Assembly: GCA_028023455.1 (NCBI GenBank)
Contig: JAQFVV010006716.1
Span: 1 to 64,000 of the forward strand
DNA: 64,000 bases
Direction: 5' to 3'
Origin: Epiperipatus broadwayi
Taxonomy: Eukaryota; Onychophora; Udeonychophora; Euonychophora; Peripatidae
Below, one piece after another: positions 32,744 through 45,840 of this stretch (the first letter of the stretch is position 1; each line of letters begins with the position of its first letter). The notes beneath the pieces were generated by a model that had not been told where the DNA came from, searched no databases, and saw only the letters and a list, made by a program, of their open reading frames with translations. The position numbers and the translations under genes were made by a program.

Positions 32744-33694
32744 CGTTTCAATAAAGGCTTTATTGATCTCAATGGTTTACATAAGTTTACATCTAGAAAA
32801 ATTTGAAATTTAACATACAATGAATAATATTAGGGTAAACACATATAAATGAATTTAGTGGTTACACTTTGTGGTTAATGGACTATAACAATATAAAAAT
32901 TAAACAAGCAAAAATAATCAGAGTTCTAAAGTTTGAGGAGCTTATTCAGTTTTGTCCGCATATCACTTTGAATGTTAGTTGTATGATAGTTTTTCTTTGC
33001 AGCATTCACAGCATTGATGGTTGTTTTAACAATGACCATGTTGCTGCATATAAGTGGGGGTTGGTTATTATTTTATCTCTATTTCGAATGTGTAGCAGTT
33101 TGTTGCTAAATGTAGCTGGGTGTCGTCTGGTGTTATTGCCAATTAAGAAAGTACATCGGGTGCACCAATACGCATATAGAACAAATGTGGCTGCCCTAAT
33201 GCTAGGTATTGATCTTCCCTGAAAAGCAGCTATTATGTGATTAATGATTGTACCCGGTTTTCTGTAGGTGTTACATATCATCTGTCGTGTTTGGTTAAGT
33301 GCTACACATTGATAAATAAAGTGGTCCAGTGTCTCTTCTGCTCGATGGCAGAATCCACAGAAGGGGTCAATAGATATATACATTCTTTTATGATAAAGAA
33401 AGTGGGTTGTTGGCAAGGCAATGAGATTGATTTTCATGATAAAATCAAAGTATTTGGGCTGCCAAATACCCCAAAATTAACCACTTGCTAGAAGTTACTC
33501 CAACAGATAGACCACCTCCAAAAGGTTCCTTTTTCACCAACATTATATACCAATGCAAAACCACAGACAAGATTCCAGAACAGTATTTGCATAAGTATTC
33601 ATACTGGGATATTTATGGTTTAATAAACAGAGAAGCAGATACTAATGTTATACAACCTATGTTAGGAATTAACAACAAGAGACTACTAAAGGAA
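32744..33694 (-). mobile_element. Unit U5: copy of the U fragment
   Basis: Full unit with the 143-codon ORF fragment open (33437-33006, minus). The ends are identical to U1 and U4. Confidence 0.88.

Positions 33695-33753
<59 letters not shown>
33695..33753. repeat. (TTA)n array, about 59 bp
   Basis: About 20 TTA units join U5 to the 5' end of LINE-B2. Confidence 0.96.
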
Positions 33754-33754
<1 letters not shown>

Positions 33755-33776
33755 CCTGCTGTCTCTTGTAGAAGAA

Positions 33777-33783
33777 AGACGTG
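33777..33783 (+). promoter_or_regulatory. Candidate DPE of the LINE-B2 internal promoter
   Basis: AGACGTG occurs at the same place as in B1, giving an inferred start at the A at 33750 inside the TTA units. Confidence 0.5.
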
Positions 33784-33959
33784 TTTTTTTTTCCTCTTAA
33801 GACTATTGGAATTTTTACTTTTGTTAAGAAGTCTCTCGTTATTTTTTTATCAGATTTGTTGGATATTGTACTTAATTCAATATTATGTTTATGTTAGACA
33901 TAGTTTAATTTGGTACTATGTTTATAAGACTTATACATTTTATAAACCTTTAATCAAGA

Positions 33960-35095
33960 ATTAATATGAGCATATTTTCTGTAACATTGAATTGGATCAA
34001 AATGTGTTTTTTTAACGATTTTTAGCATTTCTATTGTTCTAATATAATTCATCATTGAAAACTGCTTTGACCTTAAAATTATTTAATGGAATACCTTCTT
34101 TTAATAGATTGTTTACTGAGATATAATTACGCCTTTGGAATTTTAGAAGTAAATGGATTTTTTAGTGTTTTTTTTTAAAGTGATCTGCATTTGGAACTAA
34201 AACGCCTGGAGAATTTTATTACTGAAACTTATATTTTCTGTAACATTGAATTGGATCAGACTTATACATTTTATAAACCTTTAATCAAGAATTAATATGA
34301 GCATATTTTCTGTAACATTGAATTGGATCAAAATGTGTTTTTTTTAACGATTTTTAGCATTTCTATTGTTCTAATATAATTCATCATTGTAAACTGCTTT
34401 GACCTTAAAATTATTTAATGGAATACCTTCTTTTAATAGATTGTTTACTGAGATATAATTACGCCTTTGGAATTTTAGAAGTAAATGGATTTTTTAGTGT
34501 TTTTTTTTTTTTTTTTTAAAGTGATCTGCTTTTGGAACTAAAACGCCTGGAGAATTTTATTACTGAAACTTATATTTTCTGTAACATTGAATTGGATCAA
34601 AATGTGTTTTAGCATTTCTATTGTTTTAATATAATTCATCATTGAAAACTGCTTTGACCTTAAAATTATTTAATGAAATACCTTAAAATTATTTAAAGGA
34701 ATACCTTTGGAATTTTAGAAGTAAATGGATTTTTTAGTGTCATTTTTTTTAAAGTGATCTGCATTTAGAACTAATACGCCTGGAGAATTTTATTACTGAA
34801 ACTTATATTTTATTTTTGGAAATATTATCATGGGTTTTTTTTTATAGCATTTCTATTGTTCTAATATAATTCATCATTGAAAACTGCTTTGACCTTTATA
34901 TTATTTAATGGAATAGCTTCTTTTAATAGCTTTTTTTAATAGATTGTTTACTGGGTTCTAATTACGCCTTGGGAATTTTAGAAGTAAATGAATTTTTTTT
35001 TTTTTTAGTGTTTTTTTTTTTTTGTAGTGATCTGCATTTAGAACTAATACGCCTGGAGAATTTTATTACTGAAGCTTATTTTTATTTTTGGAAAC
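33960..35095 (+). repeat. Tandem repeats in the LINE-B2 5' UTR
   Basis: This is the same series of partial 230-340-bp units as in LINE-B1, with longer or shorter T-runs. Confidence 0.8.
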
Positions 35096-35501
35096 TATTA
35101 TCATGGTTTAATTTATATGACTCAAGTTTTTTTTTTTTTTTTTAACATGGTTTTTTGTATGTGTTTTTATTTGAAACATAATCAATGGGATTTCTAATGT
35201 CTATTATTTTATTTTTAAATAACAGAAACATAAAATTTCATTTTATTAATAATTAGTACATAGTGACTTTGATATTTTCAACAATTTTTATTTTGGACAT
35301 TGTTAATATATATTGGAGAATCTGAGAATAGTGAAGGAGAGAAAAGAAGAAGTTACTCTCTTTAATATATTACAGATTTTTACATGTTGGATGTGAATTT
35401 TTTTTTTTTTTTAAAGTTTTGTGTATATATATGATTTGTATAGGTTAATGGAAAATTTGTATATTTTATAGTTATATTTTTTTATTTTTGTATTATAATT
35501 A

Positions 35502-37508
35502 ATGGCACCTTTTGCTGTCAGATGTCCTCTCTGCTTATGTAATATTTATGGCAGACAAAAATATTTAAAGTGCGCTGGTTTTTGTGGGCTAAAGTATCAT
35601 TTGGATTGTTATAAATTAAGTGATTTTAAAATCTTTAATGATAATGGTCCGGAATTCATATGTGAATTTTGTAATCATTATTATAATACTGAGCACAAAA
35701 TAGATAATTCAGATAATCTTACTACACCATTTGCTGATATTAATATTGGTAATGATCCTGATGTTTTAGTAATGGATTCTTCTACATATGGTTTGGGTTT
35801 AAATGTAGTTGGGGTTAAATGTACTTATTGTAATGTAGAATTGTCAGATGCGGATAATGGAATTAAGTGCTCTGGTTTTTGTCAAGGGTATTTTCATATA
35901 TCTTGTTTGAATTTGTCCAGGTCTGATGCAAAAATTTTTGATTCTGTTGGTTTGGGTTTTTTCCATTGTATAGAATGTAATCAATTGTCTGTGGATAAAA
36001 TGAGGAATATTGGGAATGTTAGGTCAACAGATAATAATGATCTTATAGATGTGGAATCTGATATACATATTGAAAATATTTCTGAAAGAGATAGATATAA
36101 TGGAGATAGTGTTGAAGGTAATAGTGATAATAATTTAGCTATTGATAGGAGTTTAAATTCTAGTTCTACTGTGGATATAGTTAATAATAATGATCTTATA
36201 GATGTGGAATCGGATATACATATTGATAATATTTCTGAAAGGGATAATTATAATAGAGATAGTGTTAAAGATAAAAGTGATAATAATTTAGGTATTGATA
36301 GGAGTTTAAATTCTAGTTCTAATGTGGATATAGTTAATTTGCTTCAAGATAAGGAAAGTAGAAAAGTAGACTTGGCTGGTTTTACTTTTGAATTATTAAA
36401 ATCTATGTCTCTTCAGGAAGTTTATAGCATGATTATGAATATGGCAAAATTTGGTGTGAAGGAATCTAAAGCTATTGGTGATGGTGTTATTTCTGGTGAT
36501 GTAGGTATACAATGTGATTTATTGGAAACACAAGTTTTGGGGGATATTGCTGAGGTTGATTGTGGTGGTGATGTTAATTCATCTTTTAAGGGTAATAATA
36601 CCTTAGAAAAGTTGCCCAAGTCCTCATTCTTTATTAGAGATAAAGATAAAAACAGTGTTGGGAAAAAAGATAAAAATAAAAACAATAGCATTTATAATGT
36701 TGATTATAAAGGTAATAATAAGATATTAGATCAGGATTTTCATTCATGTGATGAATATATTGGATGTGGAATTGATAATCGTACAAGATACAATAAAGGA
36801 AAAGTTTATAAAACTAAAATTTATAGGCAGTCTGATAAATATCAAAAACAATTTTCTAGACTTAATGATGATGAAAAATTTAACAAGTTTTCTGGCTTTT
36901 CTGTTAATAATTCATCGCTGGGATATTATGATAATTTTCCTGATAAAAAGTATATATTGAAGGATGGATATTCACATTCTGTTCCAAAAAAGTATAATAG
37001 TAATTTTTCTGGTGACTTTTCTAAATCTAATTTCAGGAAAAAAAATTGTCTAGCGAATGCTGATAGAGGTTTTTTTACTCATAGAGCAAATTATTCGCAT
37101 TTCTCTAAATATAACAATTATATTGATAATGAGGTTAATGTGGGAAATGGTTTGGGATGCTCTTTTTCAACTTCTGGTAAAAAAGGTAGACTACCTGTGG
37201 AAAGGGGGTTTGGTATTTCTAAAATTCATAATAATATTATTAATAATATTAATACACAATGTAATAAATATTTGGTTTCTAATATGCCAGTGAATCTTAA
37301 TTCATATAATATTAAGGTCTTTCTTGAAAAACGTTTAAGAACTAGGATCATATGTCATGAAATTAATATGTATAACTTGAAATCTTCTTGCTTTTATATA
37401 TCTGCTCCTGCTCATAAACATAATGATTTAATCTCTTCCAATTTATGGCCTCGTGGTGCTTCCATTTGTTTTTTTTATGGAACTTTGGCTAATTCTTTAA
37501 AACTTTAG
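35502..37508 (+). CDS. LINE-B2 ORF1: intact double-PHD-finger protein
   Basis: 668 residues. Two PHD-like C4HC3 fingers: C8, C11, C24, C28, H33, C36, C54, C57; and C107, C110, C123, C127, H132, C135, C156, C159. Both have a C-x3-C second pair instead of C-x2-C. A block of about 52 residues beginning NNDLIDVESDIHI is repeated in tandem (about 177-280). A Lys/Asn/Asp-rich low-complexity region follows, then a C-terminal domain with KVFLEKRLRTRIICHEINMY and LWPRGASICFFYG, of the type found at the end of many PHD-containing LINE ORF1 proteins. Its role as an RNA chaperone or RNP component is inferred. It ends in TAG; a second stop in the same frame precedes ORF2. Confidence 0.88.
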   Translation: MAPFAVRCPLCLCNIYGRQKYLKCAGFCGLKYHLDCYKLSDFKIFNDNGPEFICEFCNHYYNTEHKIDNSDNLTTPFADINIGNDPDVLVMDSSTYGLGLNVVGVKCTYCNVELSDADNGIKCSGFCQGYFHISCLNLSRSDAKIFDSVGLGFFHCIECNQLSVDKMRNIGNVRSTDNNDLIDVESDIHIENISERDRYNGDSVEGNSDNNLAIDRSLNSSSTVDIVNNNDLIDVESDIHIDNISERDNYNRDSVKDKSDNNLGIDRSLNSSSNVDIVNLLQDKESRKVDLAGFTFELLKSMSLQEVYSMIMNMAKFGVKESKAIGDGVISGDVGIQCDLLETQVLGDIAEVDCGGDVNSSFKGNNTLEKLPKSSFFIRDKDKNSVGKKDKNKNNSIYNVDYKGNNKILDQDFHSCDEYIGCGIDNRTRYNKGKVYKTKIYRQSDKYQKQFSRLNDDEKFNKFSGFSVNNSSLGYYDNFPDKKYILKDGYSHSVPKKYNSNFSGDFSKSNFRKKNCLANADRGFFTHRANYSHFSKYNNYIDNEVNVGNGLGCSFSTSGKKGRLPVERGFGISKIHNNIINNINTQCNKYLVSNMPVNLNSYNIKVFLEKRLRTRIICHEINMYNLKSSCFYISAPAHKHNDLISSNLWPRGASICFFYGTLANSLKL

Positions 37509-37658
37509 TGGTATTTATTTATTTATTTTCTGTTTTCTTTGATTTCTTATTTTCTTTATTTTCTTTTATTTCTTATTTTCTTTATTCACTATACTTACTT
37601 ACATTTTTCTTTACTTGATATCATTTATTTATTTGTTTTGATTTATTTTTAATTTAAT

Positions 37659-40403
37659 ATGGTAGGGCTGTCTTGTTTTTATATGAATGTCAGAGGTATG
37701 AGAACTAAATGTGTTCAAATAAAGCAATTTTTTGAAACAGAACATTTTGATCTTATTTTACTTACAGAAACTTGGCTAAATCAACAATTTCCTGATTGTT
37801 CTTTTCTTGATGATAGATTTAGTATTTTGCGAACTGACAGATCTATGGATAATATTTCTCGAGGTGGTGGTACTCTGATTGCTCTTCATAAAGATGTTTT
37901 TTATAAAGAACTTTATTTTTCTTCTTCTTTTTGTGAATCTACATGGTGTGAAATTACTTTAAATCACAATTTTAAATTTATTTTGGGTAATGTTTACCTC
38001 AAACCCACTTTGTCGTTGTTGGAGTTTGATTATTTTTTGACATCACTTGAAGATTTTCTGATTGGCTATGATAATTTTATTATTACCGGAGATTTTAATA
38101 TTCCGGATTTATATTCGGGTACTACTATCATAGATTCTGTCTCTTTTTCACCTAAAGCATTGAGAATGATTCGGTTTTGCAATTTGTTGAATTTAAAACA
38201 ATTTAATCCATACACCAATTTTAATGATCACACATTGGATTATATTCTCAGTAATTTTCCTACAATTGAATGTTTAACTACTTCTTCTCTTCCTTTTTCC
38301 ATTGACTTGCATCATCCTCCCTTAGAATTTTATATTAATATTAAATTTAATAGACTCTGTCCCTTTAAAACTATGAAAAGAAACTACAGAAAAGGAAATT
38401 ATTTGGGTCTTTGTTTACAATTATCCAATTTTAACTGGAAAAATTTGTATTCTTCATCTGATGTAGATTTTTGTATGAGATTTTTTGAACAATCATTTTG
38501 TGAACTAATTGACAAATACATTCCTAAGAAAATTTTTTTAACTAAACGTTTTCCTCGCTGGTTTTCAGTTTCTCTTAAAGAAATTATTAAAAGGAAATCA
38601 TTTCATCATCGTAAATATTGGAAAACTAAGAACTTAAATTATTATAACAATTTTATTAATTATAGAAGATTGTCAAAGGTTATATATCATAGAGATTTTC
38701 AAAAATTTATACAAAATACTGAAAGTCATATTTCTGATAATCCCTTGCAATTTTGGTCTCTAGTTAAGGATTTAGGTATTACAAAAAAAAATTACAGAAT
38801 AATAATTCTAATCTAGTTGCTGATGATTTTTCTCATTATTTCTCAGAGCTTTTTAAACAATCTAATTCTTTTACTGATTTGACTGAAAATAATGATCTAG
38901 TTGAAGAAAGGATAACATTTGATTCATTTATTGAATCTGATGTTATTTTTGCTATTGGGCAGCTTAAATTACATTCTAGTGTGGGCCTTGACAATATTCC
39001 AGCTTTCATTTATAAAGGATGTGCTGAATACATTGCTTCTCCTCTTTTGCATATTTTTAATTGCTCTTTAGCAAATGGTACTTTTCCTACATCCCTTAAA
39101 ATTGCTAAAGTTGTTCCTATTTTTAAGAAAGGATCTAGAGATTTGGTAAGTGACTATAGGCCTATTTCAATTCTACACACTGTTGCTCGAATTTTTGAAA
39201 GATGTTTGTATAATAAAATTATCTTGGATGTCTCTAAGGTTTTGGCACCAGAGCAGCATGGATTTTTGCCTAATAGGTCCATTGAAACAAATTTGCTAAC
39301 TATTTTTGATCACATTTCAAATTCAATTGAGAATCAATCTAGGTTAGATGTTGTTTATTTTGATATGTCCAAGGCTTTTGATAGAGTTAATCATAAAATT
39401 CTTCTTCAGAAGCTTTGTAGGTTAGGTTTTTCTAAATTATTAATTAATTGGTTTGACTCTTTTCTTAGGGATAGAATGTCTTGTGTGAGGTTTAATGGTA
39501 AATTGTCATTACCTTATTATTGCTTCACTGGGGTGCCTCAAGGCAGTGTTCTTGCACCTTTATTATTTAATGTATACATTGATGACCTAAAAACATGCAT
39601 TAAATTTTCACATCTTCTATGTTATGCAGATGATTGCAAAATTTTTAGGCATATTTATTCTATTAATGACTGTTTTTTACTTCAAAGTGATGTAGATAAT
39701 TTCTTGAATTGGTGTGAATATAATTATATAGATATAAATATGGATAAGTGCTCCATTGTCTCTTACTCTAGAAAATCTGAAGTCTTAAGGTTTTCCTATT
39801 ATATTGGGGACTCTAAAATTATAACAAATGATCATCAAAGAGATCTCGGAATAATATTTTCCAATAATGGATCTTTTCGTAATCACATTAATTTTATGGT
39901 GAATAAATCTTTTAAAATTGTAGGAGCTATTTACAGATATGGAAAAGCATTTAATAAATTTACAAAGATTAAACTTTTTATATCCTTAGTTCTTCCCATC
40001 TTGGAGTATGGTTCAATTATATGGAATCCTCATAACAGGACAGATATCATAAGAATTCAGTCTGTTTTTGACAAATTTGCAAAATTAAATAGTTTAAGTA
40101 ATGAACACTATATTGATTTACTACTGAGACGAAAAACAAGAGATCTCAAACTTCTTCATAAATTCATCTCCCAGAATATTTCTGTATCTAATTTGCTTTC
40201 TAACTTAGGTACTAAAAAAAAAAAATTATAATACTCGTACTCATAATGTTTTTGAACTGAAAAATTGTAAATCTGATGTATTAAGATTTTCCCCTTTATT
40301 TCGTTTACCTAGAACTTATAACAAAGATTTTGGTAATGATGATGTTTTTAATTTGGATTTTAAACAATTCACTAAAGTCCTCATAAAAAAATATTTTCCT
40401 TAA
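37659..40403 (+). pseudogene. LINE-B2 ORF2: endonuclease-RT with two homopolymer frameshifts
   Basis: The sequence is the same as B1 ORF2 except at two A-runs. At about 38781 the run after TATTAC has 9 A against 10 in B1, and the frame stops at 38816. The reading frame is recovered downstream (an open stretch from 38879) and carries the complete RT including CYADDCKIF. At about 40214 the run has 12 A against 11 in B1, giving a stop at 40231; the last 55 or so codons lie in another frame. Catalytic motifs are undamaged, so the loss is very recent, or the differences are sequencing errors. Confidence 0.88.
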
Positions 40404-40602
40404 TTTCATTTGATATATTGCCTTTTTATTTATTTGTGCATTTTATTGATTTTCTATTTTATTGGTATTATTTATTTTATTATTATTATTATTATTTTTT
40501 TTTTTTTTAATGCTTATTTAGATTTGTATTATTGTGCAATCTATAATTGGCTAAATGCTGTTGATATGTACATTAAATAAATAAAGAATTGAATTGAATT
40601 GA

Positions 40603-40811
<209 letters not shown>

Positions 40812-42235
40812 GACAGTAATTTAGTATGATTTATGTGTGACTTCTGGTAAATGGCCCATTTTTATTTAAAAAGCAATGTAGAAACTTAGATTCATATCAG
40901 ACCATCTTTGTTAAGTTGATTGCATTCTTCAATTATTAATATTTTCACCAGCTTGTTAGTTCAAATTTAGTTAATGCACAGTGCCAGATTTATATAATTG
41001 CCTATATCTAATGTTCATTGATACTGTATTAGTTTAATTTCTATAAAATTAGTCAATTACAATTTAGCTAAATAGTGTGTTAAATTGCCTTTCAAGGTTG
41101 TAAATTACTTTACAAATATAAATGTTTGAGTTATGTGATTGATAGTTTAGCTTAATCCAGCTAAAACTTTTGGTATCATTTCTTTAAAAATTTCAATATG
41201 TTTAAAAAGTACATCAAGCTAGTTTGGGATGACTTGATTTCATTTATAAGTTAATTTTTGTGGGAATGTTTGTGTCAAACCCACTTATTGGTCCTGTAGT
41301 TAATCTTTATGATAACTAATAATAAAGGTTTGGATGTTCTTATGTGTCAACTGATAAAAAATGTATAATGACATTTGTAACAGCACTTGTAGTAGCAAGG
41401 AGTTCTGAGTATTATCTGTAAAATAAATAAAAAAGAAAACTTGTACATAATATTTATGTTTGACACTTAATGTTTAATAAATTAAATTATTTTATTATTA
41501 AAGTATACAGTTTCTGTTTTTCTTTTCTATATGCCAATTGTCTTGGGTTCACACACAAATCTCCATATATCTATTAGAATTAATGAGTTTATCATTTGCA
41601 AAGTTTATAATGTCACAGTTCTGATTTCTGTCAGATAAATTTGGGTGATAGATAATCTAAATTTGCAGTTCCAAAAACTTGCTATATTTAGTAAAAATCT
41701 TTTGTGAAGCTTTTCAAGTTAAAAAAAAAAAAGAAATTTCATAGGAGAATACTTAGAATTGAATATTGTAAATATCCACTCAAAATTGATATAATCTATA
41801 TTTTAACTATTCATACTGCATGGATTTTATAGACCATTCCATTATAATGTGGATATGCAAATTATGTACTTGATAATTTAATTTGAGTTGTCTGTGGGAT
41901 AATGGAAGGAAATAAAATGTACCCTTTTCTTTCTATTATTTTGAATGACATCCTGGACAAGTGGCTATAGCTATTCTGAATTTAGAATATTTACTTTTGC
42001 CATTATTTAGCAAATGAGATGCTTTCTTTCTGTAATTGGTTCTCTTTTAGGTATATGTTGGGAAGCATCCTTTTGTAAGAAAAGATTATGCCTCCTAGAG
42101 CCTTCCAGTATGTCATTCATACATTGGCAACCAGTGATTATATAAGAAGTCTCCAAAGTACTTAAAACCCTGAGATCATTGTCAGCATTAGTATTCCTTT
42201 TTTATTGTAACCACCACTGAACAAAAGCCCATTCT
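40812..42235. other. Unassigned AT-rich DNA
   Basis: I see no gene or known repeat. A stretch near 42035-42160 has acceptor-like (TTCTCTTTTAG) and donor-like (GTAAGA) signals, but only 24 bp lie between them. Confidence 0.5.
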
Positions 42236-42331
42236 GTAGGAGTCTCTTCTTCTTCTTCTTCTTCTCCTTCTCCTCCTCCTTCTTCTTCTTCTTCTTTTTC
42301 TTCTTCTTCTTCTTCTATTATTATTATTATC
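42236..42331. repeat. (TTC)n/(TCC)n pyrimidine microsatellite
   Basis: Almost pure CTT/CCT triplets on the + strand, ending in four ATT units. The reverse strand reads as poly-Arg/Lys by composition only. Confidence 0.95.
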
Positions 42332-42745
42332 CATCTTCATCATCACTTTCCTCACCATCACATCCCCTCTCTCTGTGCTCCTCTCCCTATCCACCATTCC
42401 TATTTTCCCGATCTCCATCATCATCATTTTCCCCCCATCCATCATCATTCTACATCCATATTTACCCTCTCTTCATCCACCATCCCATCCCCTCTCTCTG
42501 TGTTCCTCTCTCTATCCACCATTCCCCTTTTCCTGATCTCCATCATCATCATAATTTTTCCCCATCCATCATCATTCAACATCCCTTCACCCTTCCTTCA
42601 TACATTTCCCATTAGGTTACAATTGGCACCCAATTATGGTGGCCTGATAGATACATTTGACATGTCAGTAGATATCATTGTCATCATTTTTTCCCATCCA
42701 TCATCATTCAACATCCCTTCACCCTTCCTTCGTCCATTCTCGTTA
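42332..42745. repeat. CATC-rich minisatellite
   Basis: Blocks of about 125-150 bp with ATCCCCTCTCTCTGTG, CTATCCACCATTCC and CCATCCATCATCATTC recur two to three times; the last two share CACCCTTCCTTC and GTTAGGTTACAAT. Overall strongly pyrimidine-rich. Confidence 0.85.
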
Positions 42746-42751
42746 GGTTAC

Positions 42752-42792
42752 AATGTATATATATATATATATATATATATAAATATATATAA
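42752..42792. repeat. (TA)n microsatellite
   Basis: About 20 TA units with single interruptions follow GTTACAATG directly. Confidence 0.95.
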
Positions 42793-44840
42793 ATTGGAAA
42801 TAAAGAAAATTATTTAATTCTGAACAAAGTTTAAAAAACAACTAATCAATTCAACTGTAGCATATTTTTATAAGCTTATTATCACACTAACATAACATTC
42901 TTCTCAACATAATGTTATTAATAATTAAATGCTTAGTATTTAAAAAAAATCCTTAATCATACTTATCCCTAAATTGTTGCAAATGATATAAAAAATACTT
43001 TGATTTTATCTTATTTTTTAAGTTGAACAATCTCAGATTTTTCTCATTTAGTGTATATCATACCACCTGTAGTCTAAATGAAAACATTTTTTATCATAAT
43101 TTTTAAGAAAAATATCATAACATTTATTTTTAATCAAAATATAATCAGCCTTTAACATGCACTATTGTTTTCACCTATAAATTAATAACGTAATAAACAT
43201 AAATGTCATGAAGATAAAATATTTATGTTCTCATTTAAATTGCTATTATTGGTCTATATATTTGCATTTAGATTTAAAGGTAAAATGGCCATTCCTATCT
43301 AATACTCCCTTTAACATTGGTGAGTTAGTAGCATAATTAAACAGTGCATGTCAATAGCTAATTGCCTTCTAATTAAGAATTATCTAAAGAAAACTGTGCC
43401 TATAAATTGTGTTATTAAATTGATTTTGATATAAGATTTATTGTAACTACAGTGATAAAAACAATTCCATTTTATTTCTTCATTTTGATAATTTTATGGC
43501 TATATATTTTTAATTTTTTATATAAATATTTTAATAGTTACTGTAAATAATGCTTATAATTAAAAAGTAAAATTGGAAATAATTATATAAAACAAGAAAT
43601 GATATTACAAACTGCATGTAGTTTATACATTTGTAAACTTCATGGTAGCCATGGTCGATTATTTCATATTTAAACATTCTTGGGTTTGGTATTTCTATGT
43701 AAAATTTCTATATGAATATATCATAATTTAATACCACTATGGGTTTATATTCAGATAAAGAATGGTGCTGTGAACTATGAAACAATTAGAGCTGACTGAC
43801 TGACTATTTAAAATACTGTCAGATTTGGTAAGGGTTTATTATCAATTAATTGATTGGCTGCTATATTTAAATTTTGTTAATTTGTAATATATATTCTAAC
43901 CTCAACTTTAGTAGAAGTAGCTAATCGATTGAAAATGATCCTGGGGTCTAACAAGGAATGCTAGTGTGTTTATCTAATGATATTAATAATAAGACTAAGT
44001 ATACCTGGGCACCAAATTGTAACTATGAAATTGTAATGCCCACCAGAGATCATCATCATCCATGCTTATTCCTATAGGAGATGATGAAGGAAGTAATTAA
44101 ATTGTCTCTCAAAAAAATAATGTTGATAAATCCAATTCAATTTATTGTGGACTTGGTTTCTAACCTAGAAACACTTATGCAAATGTTTCCATGATTACTA
44201 ACTAAATAATATAGAGACAACTTTTTTCCACCACTTTATATAGATACATGATCTCGAGTGGTAACTACAAGAATGTTGTATACATTTTTAATACATACAT
44301 GACTAGAAATAAATTAGTAATCGATGCAGAGAACTCATAACTTATGCTTATAATATAAAACTATTATTTAATTTAAAGTAGGATAAAGAAATGTTATAAA
44401 TAAATCCTTCCCATTTAATCCCACTACTTCATTTTTCATTCTCAGCATCTATCACTTTCAATAGTCACAATTATATAACACTGAATGTCTGTGTTATGTT
44501 CTTTTTTAAACTGATAACTCTCAATCCTATTCTCTTTAACACACATATAAGCATTCCAACTGACTATAGATTCATCATCATTATTATAATAGTATTTCCT
44601 GAATTTTAATACCTGCACTACTTGACTTCTAAACTAGATCTTAGATTTAATAATTGAAGTACTCCTTCTCAAGGTCTTGATCTGCTAACGAGGCACAATT
44701 ATTAACGATTACAATGCAATGAATATGATCCCAAAATTTGCTAAATTAAATTTAATGCGAGTTTACCAGTGGAATTCATATTAAATATTGAAAGCAGAAA
44801 AGATATTTTATGTCTGCTCCCAATATTCATAACATTGCAA
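42793..44840. other. Unassigned AT-rich DNA
   Basis: No coding signal and no recognisable element are seen; both strands are dense in stops. Confidence 0.6.
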
Positions 44841-44985
44841 TGAACTAAATGACTACATTTAATACACCTAAATTGACTATTTTCTCTCATCTTATTCTAT
44901 TTCATATCATCTATGAACTAAATGACTACATTTAATACACCTAAATTGACTATTTTCTCTCATCTTATTCTCTTTCATATCATCT
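44841..44985. repeat. 73-bp direct tandem duplication
   Basis: TGAACTAAATGACTACATTT and the following 53 bases occur twice back to back (starts 44841 and 44914) with one or two mismatches. The near identity points to a recent slippage or duplication event. A looser repeat of GGAAATCAAT/TATGAATTAT motifs follows at about 45035-45180. Confidence 0.92.
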
Positions 44986-45666
44986 GTTTGCCAAATTTAA
45001 TTAGTACTTTTAAATCTATTACATTTTTGCCAAAGTAAACTATGGAAGTAAACCATGGACACTAATCATGGGAAATCGATCAAGGAAATCAATTATGTAA
45101 GTGAACTATGGAAATCAATCATATATATGAATTATGCAAATAAATGATGGAATCAATTATATAAATGAATTATTAAATTTAAATGTGATCTGGTATTAGT
45201 TTTGAATATAGGTGTTGGATAAAGATTCTGGAGATATTTAAAATATCAAACCCAAGACCCACATGTAAATTCATAACAATAACAAATCTTTATTACAATA
45301 AAAACATATATATATATTGAAGCAGTCGGATCTGAGTTCGATCCTAGCTTCATGTTATTTACCCTAATACTAACCTTAAATTTCCGATGCAATGGGGCTT
45401 TATACGTTCAATCCACACTAATTTCCATAAGGAATAACTTGTTTCAAATACGTAGTAAAATTAATTAGTTTAGTTTAAATTGGATCGATTCTCTAAATAA
45501 ATTCATGATAAAATATTCATGAATTTATATATATTAAATTGCGTGGATTGTGCGTATATATATTTGTAAATATTAAATGTATATAATTGTTCGAAAGTTT
45601 CATTGCGTCGGGAATACTTGTTTTTTTTTACTTATAAATAATTTGTAAAGTTTTGCGATTAAAAGC

Positions 45667-45840
45667 TACATTCCTTCCAAAGGCTTTCAAATTCTCAAAA
45701 ACAACAGTAAAGTTTTATTAATTAAAAAAAGATAAGAATTCAATTTTTAATTAAAATCATTTCAGACTTTAAGAATTCATTTTTTAATTGGGAAAGGAAT
45801 TCAAAAATTAGTTTGAAAGCCTTATTGAAGGAATGTTTCT
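45667..45840. repeat. Small foldback, MITE-like
   Basis: ACATTCCTTCCAAAGGCTTT (45669 on) is matched in inverted orientation by AAAGCCTTATTGAAGGAATG near 45816-45835. AT-rich sequence with inverted GAATTC-containing motifs lies between. No clear target duplication is visible at the edges. Confidence 0.6.

Noticed and set aside
42188-42448. Minus-strand Arg/Lys-rich open frame
   Set aside because: It is the complement of the CTT/CCT microsatellite and neighbouring CATC repeats; composition alone keeps it open.
45328-45352. GAGTTCGATCC, similar to a tRNA B box or tRNA-derived SINE
   Set aside because: No A box, no cloverleaf and no second copy in the window could be found; a single short match is expected by chance.
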